Shown: positions 1 through 4,380, counted from the stretch's first letter. The stretch is 6,129 bases of DNA from Eubacteriales Family XIII. Incertae Sedis bacterium (GCA_031272745.1 JAISTF010000157.1:1-6129), one strand, 5' to 3'. Notes: generated by a model from the letters alone, not told the origin. Numbers and translations are program-made.

Positions 1-1
1 C

Positions 2-91
2 GACAACACGGCAACCGTCGTCATGGCGCCGCAGGACCTCACGCGCGTGCTCGACGCCGTATCCGTGCGGTATCGATTCGTGGAGCTGTGA
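2..91 (+). CDS. C-terminal fragment of an unidentified protein
   Basis: The window opens inside a plus-strand reading frame that ends at TGA 89-91. The visible 29 residues read DNTATVVMAPQDLTRV followed by LDAVSVRYRFVEL. The codons are mostly G/C-ending, like the other genes here, and the peptide has a normal mix of charged and hydrophobic residues, so it looks like a genuine C-terminus. Too little is present to name a family. The gene converges on the minus-strand PIN-like gene, and its stop codon lies in the left arm of the 88-150 inverted repeat. Confidence 0.6.
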   Translation, partial: DNTATVVMAPQDLTRVLDAVSVRYRFVEL

Positions 92-150
92 CGGGGACGC
101 GGGAGGGGGAAATTTCTTCGTTGTGCGCCTTCGGCTTGCTTCCCCGTCAC
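88..150. repeat. Inverted repeat holding both convergent stop codons (possible bidirectional terminator)
   Basis: GTGACGGGGA at 88-97 is matched perfectly by its reverse complement TCCCCGTCAC at 141-150, giving a 10-bp stem around a 43-nt centre. The left arm contains the TGA of the upstream plus-strand gene and the right arm contains the TGA of the PIN-like gene. A small GCC-TTC-GGC hairpin sits inside the loop. There is no T-tract on either side, so it is not a canonical intrinsic terminator. The position between two convergent genes suggests a shared 3'-end structure. Confidence 0.45.
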
Positions 151-722
151 TTCCCCTTCCCGAACAGCGACTTCACCTTGGAGAAGCGTTCGTCGATTCT
201 GGCCTCGTCGCGGAACTCGGAGACTTTTTCCTTGAAGGCGCCGGAGAAGTCCTCGGCTTTGTCCACGAGCTTTTCGCGGAGTTCTTCGGCTTGCTCCGAA
301 ATGCCGGAAGACGCGAACGCGGCGGCGATTCGCTCCGACAGCTTGGTTTCGTCGATGGGTTCGCCGTCGATGGTTTCCTGAAGCAGCACGGTCACGTCCT
401 CGCGGCGCGCGGACCAAAACGACGTGGCCGCGCCGAAGCTCGCGTCGCGGCTGACGATGACGACCTTCGAGTCCTTGCCTTCGCCGACGAGTGCGCCGAG
501 GTAGCTCGCGAGCCGCACCTTCAAATAATCCGCCGTCACTTGCGGGACGCATTCCCAGACGATCTTCGCGCGCGCGTCAAACAATTCCATCACCTGCTCC
601 ACGGGCAGCGTCTTTTCCCGCGCGCTGAGAAACAGCACCACCGTGTTTTTTGCCGAGAGCCGCGAGAGCCCCGCGAGCCCGTGCCAGCGAACGGTATCAT
701 AATCCACCAGATATGTAGCCAT
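147..722 (-). CDS. PIN-like (PIN_7/NYN-type) nuclease-fold protein with charged helical tail
   Basis: This 191-aa protein begins with the strand-plus-acid signature of PIN-like proteins: YLVDYDTV at residues 4-11 (Asp7, Asp9), corresponding to the VDYENV motif I recall for this family. Further conserved-looking acids are Asp65 in the TADYLKVRLASYLG helix and Asp93 in VIVSRDASF. Such proteins are presumed metal-dependent RNases or RNA-binding proteins acting in the cytoplasm; activity here is inferred. Residues after about 120 form a highly charged, probably alpha-helical tail rich in Lys, Glu and Asp, ending FGKGK. No signal peptide or membrane segment is seen. The ATG at 720-722 follows a GAAAGGAAGG ribosome site with good spacing, and an extended -10 lies just upstream. 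The gene looks monocistronic and converges with the left-edge gene. The family call rests on remembered motifs. Confidence 0.72.
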   Translation of the reverse strand: MATYLVDYDTVRWHGLAGLSRLSAKNTVVLFLSAREKTLPVEQVMELFDARAKIVWECVPQVTADYLKVRLASYLGALVGEGKDSKVVIVSRDASFGAATSFWSARREDVTVLLQETIDGEPIDETKLSERIAAAFASSGISEQAEELREKLVDKAEDFSGAFKEKVSEFRDEARIDERFSKVKSLFGKGK

Positions 723-749
723 CGGAATCCTTCCTTTCTATGTGACCTC

Positions 750-758
750 AGTATACCA
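750..758 (-). promoter_or_regulatory. Extended -10 promoter of the PIN-like gene
   Basis: On the minus strand the sequence reads TGGTATACT, a TGn extension plus a 5/6 match to TATAAT. It lies 28 bases upstream of the PIN-like start codon, which leaves room for a short leader with its ribosome site. No good -35 is visible 16-18 bp away, as expected for promoters that rely on the TG extension. Confidence 0.5.
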
Positions 759-801
759 TACGGTCGCGGCGAGCGACACGGCGGTCGCGATTTGATGGCC
801 G

Positions 802-897
802 TCAACCGAAGCGCAGCGACCCGTCCTCAAGGATGGTGACGAGGCGGATGGTGTGGTCTGCTGCCGACTTGTGGTCCGGCCTGAGCAAATAGTCCAC
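802..897 (-). CDS. Possible small ORF of 31 aa (40 aa from an upstream ATG)
   Basis: A minus-strand frame ending at TGA 802-804 reads DYLLRPDHKSAADHT then IRLVTILEDGSLRFG. Its codons are mostly G/C-ending, like the window's solid genes. A GAGGAAGG ribosome site at 907-914 lies 9 nt before a GTG at 895-897, and a promoter lies just upstream. An in-frame ATG at 922-924 would give 40 residues but overlaps the -10 box. An overlapping ATG at 897-899 in another frame gives 53 residues, ending at TAG 738-740 directly before the PIN-like ribosome site, but that product is Ser/Thr-rich like an out-of-frame reading. I do not recognise either product. It could be a genuine small protein, a leader ORF, or the remnant of a larger gene. 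Confidence 0.3.
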   Translation of the reverse strand: MDYLLRPDHKSAADHTIRLVTILEDGSLRFG

Positions 898-922
898 ATG
901 CGCCAGCCTTCCTCTTGTGTCC

Positions 923-950
923 ATTATACAGGATGAGAATATAGATTCAA
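923..950 (-). promoter_or_regulatory. Minus-strand promoter TTGAAT-16-TATAAT
   Basis: Read on the minus strand, TTGAAT (945-950) is separated by 16 nt from a perfect TATAAT (923-928). Transcription should begin near 916 and run toward the small ORF and the PIN-like gene. The 13-bp palindrome AACAA-ATA-TTGTT (952-964) sits 1 bp beyond the -35 box and could be an operator. A weaker inverted repeat, ATTCCA/TGGAAT with a 7-nt loop (975-993), lies further upstream. Confidence 0.5.
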
Positions 951-1160
951 GAACAAATATTGTTATTGCGGAAAATTCCAGTTTGATTGGAATGACAGGA
1001 GTGTGGGACGTCGGGTAGGATGGTGGCAGGGGCAGATGGTTTTGGAAGGAAGAAGGACTTGGTTTCAAAACGGGCAAAGATCAAAGAGCATTGGACGGAA
1101 GTGGTCGCGATTCGCAAAACAGAATAAGGGGGTCTATACGCTCTGCGGTATTGACAAAAT

Positions 1161-1182
1161 TGGTATCATGATATAGTATCAT
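1161..1182 (+). promoter_or_regulatory. hicAB promoter with overlapping palindromic operators
   Basis: An extended -10, TGGTATCAT (1161-1169), predicts a start near 1176, suitably ahead of the AAGGAG ribosome site. A TTGACA at 1151-1156 also lies nearby and could pair instead with TATAGT (1172-1177, 15-nt spacer) or TAGTAT (1174-1179, 17-nt spacer). Over this core lie two overlapping palindromes: TATCATGATA (1164-1173) and ATGATA-TAG-TATCAT (1168-1182). The hexamer TATCAT recurs 13 bp apart. Such sites on a toxin-antitoxin promoter are the usual target of the ribbon-helix-helix antitoxin, here HicB; binding is inferred. Confidence 0.6.
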
Positions 1183-1198
1183 AAGGAGAAGTAAGGGC

Positions 1199-1444
1199 GT
1201 GAGCAAAATCGAGAAGTTGATAGCAAGAATGAAGGGCAATCCGAAGGATTTCGAGTATGCGGAGCTACGGCGCATCATGGAGCATTTCGGTTACACAGAA
1301 AAGACCGGAGACAGGTCGCGCAGACGTTTTGTGGATGTCGACGGCAACATGCTTACGCTCCACGAGCCGCACAATCCGCCTCGGCTGATGCCATACCAGA
1401 TCAAGGAGGCTGTGGATCATTTGGAAGGGAGAAAACTGATTTGA
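1199..1444 (+). CDS. hicA: HicA family toxin (mRNA interferase-like), variant active site
   Basis: This 81-aa protein has the length and layout of HicA toxins, small dsRBD-like RNA-binding proteins that cleave mRNA when not held by HicB. An N-terminal helix (SKIEKLIARMK) and a second helix (YAELRRIMEHFGY) lead to a beta hairpin, GDRSRRRF at residues 37-44. The diagnostic LHEPHNPPRLMPYQI (54-68) and a C-terminal helix follow. In classical HicA the hairpin reads GSHHxF with a catalytic His. Here Ser40-Arg41 stand at that place, matching the GSRVRF subtype I recall, so the His55 and His58 region or Arg residues may matter instead. The start is GTG 1199-1201, 10 nt after AAGGAG. The stop overlaps the hicB start. 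Codon use is less GC-biased than in the right-hand operon, suggesting horizontal origin. Confidence 0.88.
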   Translation: MSKIEKLIARMKGNPKDFEYAELRRIMEHFGYTEKTGDRSRRRFVDVDGNMLTLHEPHNPPRLMPYQIKEAVDHLEGRKLI

Positions 1445-1779
1445 GCGATATGATGGAATACAAGGGGTATCATGCCAAGCCCGAGTACAGTGCCGAGGAC
1501 GGATGCCTTGTCGGGAAAGTGCTCGGCATCCGTGATTCTGTTTCTTTTCATGGAGCGTCGGTTGACGAATTTGAGACAGCGTTTCGAGAAGCTGTCGACG
1601 ATTATCTGCAATTTTGTGAAGAGGTCGACAAGTCCCCCGATAGAGAGTACAGCGGACAATTCATCTTGCGTATTTCTCCGGAACTTCACAGAGATCTCGT
1701 TCTCGCTGCGACACGGCGCGGCGAAAGTCTGAATACGGTTGCGTCCGAGGCCATTGGTCGCTATCTTGCGGCGGTTTGA
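1441..1779 (+). CDS. hicB: HicB family antitoxin with ribbon-helix-helix DNA-binding domain
   Basis: The 112-aa product is a standard HicB. The N-terminal partial RNase H-like domain (about residues 5-60) contains the YKGYHAKPEYSAEDG strand and the GKVLGIRDSVSFHG and EFETAFREAVDDYL segments. The C-terminal ribbon-helix-helix (about 70-112) has the strand GQFILRIS and helices ELHRDLVLAATRRG and SLNTVASEAIGRYL. It should neutralise HicA and bind the palindromes upstream of hicA. I chose TTG 1441-1443 because it overlaps the hicA stop (TTGA) and lies 9 nt after GGAAGGGAG. An in-frame ATG at 1450-1452 would give a protein three residues shorter with poorer spacing. Translational coupling to hicA is likely. 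Confidence 0.9.
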   Translation: MSDMMEYKGYHAKPEYSAEDGCLVGKVLGIRDSVSFHGASVDEFETAFREAVDDYLQFCEEVDKSPDREYSGQFILRISPELHRDLVLAATRRGESLNTVASEAIGRYLAAV

Positions 1780-1799
1780 TGCCGCATGGATTGCTATGA

Positions 1800-1979
1800 A
1801 TGAAAAAAGTATTCCGGCGAGATTGCCGCCTCGACGACGTTTCGGACTATCAATCGAGAGCCATACCCGATGCAAGTTATTCGAAGTTGTCCCGCATACG
1901 GAAAACAGATATTACCGCATATGCCTATCTCGTTGAGGCGCTATCATTGCTCGGAAAAAAACATAACCCTGAAGTTTGA
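1800..1979 (+). CDS. Possible 59-aa protein downstream of hicB, unrecognised
   Basis: A plus-strand frame starts at ATG 1800-1802, directly after an in-frame TGA, and ends at TGA 1977-1979. The product starts MKKVFRRDCRLDDVSDY and continues with KLSRIRKTDITAYAYLVEAL and LLGKKHNPEV. It is basic, with a helix-like second half; there is no signal peptide or membrane segment. It lies 20 nt after hicB, so it could be a third cistron, but the ribosome site is weak (only GGA near 1788). The final codons overlap the tRNA terminator on the other strand. G/C-ending codons are about 45%, so codon use does not favour this frame over the overlapping 46-aa frame from ATG 1796. I do not recognise it. It may be a real small gene, a gene remnant, or chance. 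Confidence 0.35.
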   Translation: MKKVFRRDCRLDDVSDYQSRAIPDASYSKLSRIRKTDITAYAYLVEALSLLGKKHNPEV

Positions 1980-1993
1980 TCTTGCGATCAGGG
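1955..1993 (-). terminator. Intrinsic terminator of tRNA-Pro
   Basis: Read on the minus strand, CCCTGA (1988-1993) pairs with TCAGGG (1967-1972), followed after six bases by a run of seven T (1955-1961). A competing small hairpin, GATC-GCAA-GATC, lies inside (1978-1989). The element begins 16 nt beyond the tRNA 3' end, so it is well placed to end the tRNA transcript. It overlaps the stop of the 59-codon ORF on the other strand. Confidence 0.7.
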
Positions 1994-2008
1994 ACGACAG
2001 GGTGTCAC

Positions 2009-2085
2009 TGGTCGAGGTGACAGGATTTGAACCTGCGGCCTCTGCGTCCCGAACGCAGCGCTCTACCAAGCTGAGCCACACCTCG
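2009..2085 (-). tRNA. tRNA-Pro (anticodon CGG)
   Basis: The minus strand folds into a complete 77-nt cloverleaf. The acceptor stem CGAGGTG (2079-2085) pairs with CACCTCG (2013-2019), followed by discriminator A and an encoded CCA (2009-2011). The D stem is GCTC/GAGC. The anticodon stem is CTGCG/CGCAG around loop TTCGGGA with anticodon CGG at 2049-2051, reading the proline codon CCG, which the neighbouring GC-rich genes use often. The T arm is GCAGG-TTCAAAT-CCTGT. I could not identify a convincing promoter upstream of the 5' end; the region is shared with the divergent esterase promoter. Confidence 0.96.
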
Positions 2086-2110
2086 AAATCGTTGTCTTTG
2101 ACTGCTGCAC

Positions 2111-2150
2111 TTGACAAATGTCGCGACAACAGTTACATATTATACAGGAG
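2111..2150 (+). promoter_or_regulatory. Promoter region of the esterase/metal-uptake operon with palindromic operator candidate
   Basis: A perfect TTGACA (2111-2116) is followed by AT-rich DNA. Candidate -10 boxes are TACATA (2134-2139, 17-nt spacer) and TATTAT (2138-2143, 21-nt spacer); neither is ideal. The perfect 10-bp palindrome TGTCGCGACA (2119-2128) lies in the spacer, and GTTGTC (2091-2096) with GACAAC (2125-2130) forms a wider inverted repeat. A repressor bound there would block transcription. It does not resemble the TGATAAT- or TCGTAAT-type Fur/Zur boxes of other Bacillota. AGGAG (2146-2150) is the ribosome site. Confidence 0.45.
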
Positions 2151-2156
2151 TAAAAA

Positions 2157-2948
2157 ATGAAAATCAAACTTTTTGAGAACCGAAACGGCGTCTTTTTGAA
2201 AGCGTATTTTCCGGCGGATCCGGCAGGCTCTGCAGGCCCTGCGGATTCGGATGCTTCGGGGGCGGCGGCCGCGCCGCGCCCGGCGGCGGTCATCTGTCCG
2301 GGCGGCGGGTACCGCATCGTGGGGACGACGGAAGGCGCGCCGGTGGCGGAGCGGTTCGCGGCGGCGGGGTATGCGGCGTTCGTGCTGCATTATTCGGTCG
2401 GCGATTTTGCGCGGTTCGACCCTGCGCCCGGCAAGGGCTTCGCGGCGTTTGGGCCCGTGCTCGATCTCGCCGAGGCGATGCGCGTGCTGCGCGGGAGGGC
2501 GGACGAGTTCGGCATCGACGAAAACAAAATCGTGCTCGCGGGCTTTTCCGCGGGCGGGCACCTCGCGGCGGCGTACACGCTCGCGGATTCGGCGGCGCCC
2601 GCCGTGCCGAAGGAACTGCTGCCGCGCGCGCTGGCGCTGACCTACGCGATGGGCGGCGGCGCGGACAGCGGCGGGAGCGCGGCGCTCGGAGCCGGCTATG
2701 AGATCGCGGCGATGCCGTACCGCGAGGACGGCGCGGAGAAAGCCGTGCCCGTCTTCTTCCACCACGCGAAGGACGACGCGATGGTGCCGTTCGTGTGCAG
2801 CGAGCGCTTGGACGCCCGCCTGTCGCAAGAGGGCATCGCGCACACCTTCCTGCGCGAGGAGCACGGCGTCCATGCGCGGCCGTTCGAGGCGGGCGACGCC
2901 TGGTTTGGGGCTATGCTATACTGGTTGGAGGAGGCCATGCAGCTGTGA
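2157..2948 (+). CDS. Alpha/beta hydrolase, carbohydrate-esterase-like (BD-FAE/Aes type)
   Basis: The 263-aa protein has the marks of an alpha/beta-hydrolase esterase. An oxyanion-loop motif CPGGGY lies at residues 47-52. The nucleophile elbow GFSAGGH at 129-135 places Ser131. The acid is probably Asp207 in DDAMVPF, and His236 in EEHGVHA completes a plausible catalytic triad. It would hydrolyse a small ester or acylated sugar in the cytoplasm; no signal peptide is seen and the substrate is unknown. A low-complexity Ala/Gly/Asp/Pro stretch at about residues 19-42 is inserted before the oxyanion strand and is unusual. The start ATG follows AGGAG by 6 nt. Its stop overlaps the next gene's GTG by 4 bp, so it is the first cistron of the metal-uptake operon, although no functional link to metal transport is obvious. 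Confidence 0.85.
   Translation: MKIKLFENRNGVFLKAYFPADPAGSAGPADSDASGAAAAPRPAAVICPGGGYRIVGTTEGAPVAERFAAAGYAAFVLHYSVGDFARFDPAPGKGFAAFGPVLDLAEAMRVLRGRADEFGIDENKIVLAGFSAGGHLAAAYTLADSAAPAVPKELLPRALALTYAMGGGADSGGSAALGAGYEIAAMPYREDGAEKAVPVFFHHAKDDAMVPFVCSERLDARLSQEGIAHTFLREEHGVHARPFEAGDAWFGAMLYWLEEAMQL
2914..2922 (+). promoter_or_regulatory. Possible internal extended -10 promoter before the metal cluster
   Basis: TGCTATACT matches the TGnTATAAT extended -10 form and resembles the TGGTATACT of the PIN-like gene. It lies inside the esterase 3' end, where it uses a CTA leucine codon that is unusual among the CTG/CTC codons of this gene. A start near 2929 would leave only about 16 nt before the GTG of the next gene, overlapping its GGAGGAGG ribosome site. 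No -35 is visible. The call is tentative. Confidence 0.2.
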
Positions 2949-3289
2949 GTTCGCAAACCCAAATCGTTGAAGCAGAACGCGTCCGCCGTGCCTGTGCGCG
3001 CGTGGCGGCGGCGGCGCTGCTTGCGGTCGTCTTCGCGTCGGGCGCCTTCATCGTCTCACGGGCGGACCACGCCCACACCCACATCGGAAGCGACTGTCCG
3101 GTCTGCCACCAGATGGCGGCTTGCGGCACCCTGCTCGAATGCGTCGGCCTCGCGGCGGCCGGCTTCGCGGCGTTTCGGGCCGCCACCAAACGGTCGCATC
3201 GCGCGCCGCGGCTCCTTCTTGCCCCTCGCGCCGCTTTCATCCCGCGCCGCGTCGCGCTGTTCTCGGACGCCATCCGCTTCAACAATTGA
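2945..3289 (+). CDS. Small membrane protein with His/Cys metal-ligand-like motif
   Basis: The 114-aa product starts at GTG 2945-2947, overlapping the esterase stop as GTGA, 10 nt after a strong GGAGGAGG. A hydrophobic segment at about residues 18-37 is followed by a short hydrophilic stretch with DHAHTHIGSDCPVCHQM (41-57). This gives a dense set of possible metal ligands: His42, His44, His46, Cys51, Cys54 and His55, with Cys60 nearby. A second hydrophobic segment spans about 61-80, and the C-terminus is basic and Pro/Arg-rich. Two membrane spans with the ligand cluster on one face are the simplest topology. Position directly before the metal-importer genes supports a role in metal handling (sensing, capture or delivery), but this is inference. 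I have a general memory of similar small CPxC proteins beside metal ABC genes and no family name. Confidence 0.7.
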   Translation: MSSQTQIVEAERVRRACARVAAAALLAVVFASGAFIVSRADHAHTHIGSDCPVCHQMAACGTLLECVGLAAAGFAAFRAATKRSHRAPRLLLAPRAAFIPRRVALFSDAIRFNN

Positions 3290-3311
3290 TTCCCCCATGC
3301 AAGCACACGTC

Positions 3312-3330
3312 GGCGCAACCCCCTTGCGCC
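3312..3330 (+). promoter_or_regulatory. GC-rich hairpin in the spacer before the binding-protein gene
   Basis: GGCGCAA (3312-3318) and TTGCGCC (3324-3330) form a perfect 7-bp stem with a CCCCC loop, 22 nt after the previous stop codon. It is followed by T-rich but interrupted sequence (TCTGTTCGGTTTGTC) and then, 17 nt after the stem, the GGAGG of the next gene. It could be a partial terminator, a processing or stability stem-loop that lets the binding protein be expressed differently from upstream genes, or incidental. Confidence 0.45.
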
Positions 3331-3359
3331 TCTGTTCGGTTTGTCATGGAGGAAACAAT

Positions 3360-4379
3360 ATGAAACAAAACTCCCATATGCGCACGATTATTGCAATAAC
3401 CATCGCCTTTGCCGCTCTGCTTTTCGCGTCCTGCGGGAACGGCGGCAGCGGCGCAGACGCGGGGTCGTCCGGCGGCGGTGCGGATGACCAAGGCGGCGGG
3501 GGCAGCCTGCGCGTCGTCGCGACGATCTTCCCCGAATACGATTTCGCCCGCGCGGTGGCGCAGGGCACGGACACGGAAGTCACGCTGCTGATCGCGCCGG
3601 GCACGTCGGTCCATTCCTTCGACCCGTCGCCGCAGGACGTGAAGACCATCCAGGGCGCGGATGTCTTCCTCTATGTCGGCGGCGAGAGCGACGAGTGGGT
3701 GGACCGCATCTTGGAGAGCGTGGACACGGGCGGGATGCAGATCGTGCGGCTCATTGACCATGTGAAGACGTACGGCGAGGAGCTGAAGGAAGGGATGACG
3801 CCCGAGGAAGAGGGCGAAGCGGACGACGAAGGCGAAGGCGAAGACGAGACGGAAATCGACGAGCACGTCTGGACGTCGCCGAAAAACGCCATCGTCCTTT
3901 TGGACGTCATCGCCGGAGCCATGTCCGAAGCCGACCCGCAGGACGCGGACGCCTACAAAGCGAACGCGGCGGCCTATGCGCAGGAGCTTGAGGCCGTCGA
4001 TGCGGAGATCGAGGCCGTCGTGGCGGGCGGCAGCCGTAAGCTCATCGTCGTCGCGGACAAATTCCCGCTCAGGTATTTCACAGAGGATTACGGGCTCGAC
4101 TACGCGGCGGCCTTCCCGGGCTGCAGCGACCAGTCGGACGCGAGCGCGCAGACCATCGCGTTCCTCATCGACACGGTGGAGCGCGACCAACTCCCCTACA
4201 TCTACAAGGTCGAGCTGACAAACGGGAACGTCGCGGACGCGATCGCGGAGGAGACGGGCGCGGAAGTGCTCGAACTCAACTCCTGCGAGAACATCACGAA
4301 GGACGATTTTGACAGCGGCGTGACCTACGCGGACCTGATGCGCAGGAACGCGGAAGCGCTCGGGAAAGGACTGGCCTGA
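3360..4379 (+). CDS. znuA: Metal ABC transporter substrate-binding lipoprotein (ZnuA/TroA family)
   Basis: The 339-aa protein starts at ATG 3360, 7 nt after GGAGG. It has a lipoprotein signal, RTIIAITIAFAALLFASC, with Cys25 as lipidation site, then a Gly/Ser/Asp-rich linker to about residue 49. The mature part is a cluster A-I (TroA) fold: RVVATIFPEYDFARAV, His85 in GTSVHSFDPSP and His169 in DEHVWTSPKNA are first-lobe ligands. ADKFPLRYF (Asp233) and NSCENIT (Glu310) are probable second-lobe ligand positions. It captures a divalent cation, most likely zinc, possibly manganese, and hands it to the permease. The loop usually rich in His between the first two ligands is instead purely acidic (residues 147-168, Glu/Asp/Gly, no His). 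The third His of classical ZnuA is absent. The ATPase gene begins 1 nt after the stop. Zinc versus manganese specificity cannot be settled from sequence. Confidence 0.88.
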   Translation: MKQNSHMRTIIAITIAFAALLFASCGNGGSGADAGSSGGGADDQGGGGSLRVVATIFPEYDFARAVAQGTDTEVTLLIAPGTSVHSFDPSPQDVKTIQGADVFLYVGGESDEWVDRILESVDTGGMQIVRLIDHVKTYGEELKEGMTPEEEGEADDEGEGEDETEIDEHVWTSPKNAIVLLDVIAGAMSEADPQDADAYKANAAAYAQELEAVDAEIEAVVAGGSRKLIVVADKFPLRYFTEDYGLDYAAAFPGCSDQSDASAQTIAFLIDTVERDQLPYIYKVELTNGNVADAIAEETGAEVLELNSCENITKDDFDSGVTYADLMRRNAEALGKGLA

Positions 4380-4380
4380 C

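Noticed and set aside
994..1001. TGACAGGA shared with the T-arm region of the tRNA gene (2018-2025), as a possible attachment-site remnant
   Set aside because: Only 8 bp match and the flanks differ; this is expected by chance, and no integrase is present.
1036..1176. 46-codon plus-strand ORF (MVLEGRRTWFQNGQRSKSIG...) before hicA
   Set aside because: It has no convincing ribosome site and its stop lies inside the hicA operator; the basic composition is compatible with chance.
1768..1785. GCGGC/GCCGC stem at the end of hicB as a terminator
   Set aside because: Only 5 bp with an 8-nt loop, and no T-tract follows.
1417..1875. Minus-strand open frame of 152 codons across hicB
   Set aside because: It runs antisense to a clear HicB and has no ribosome site or recognisable domain.
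2133..2873. Minus-strand open frame of 246 codons opposite the esterase
   Set aside because: Strongly Arg-rich composition, no plausible start signals, and it is the shadow of a gene with a clear catalytic triad.
2967..3359. Upstream extension of the binding-protein frame
   Set aside because: The extra 131 codons are an Arg/Ser-rich out-of-frame reading of the His/Cys membrane protein gene; the lipoprotein signal and GGAGG place the real start at 3360.
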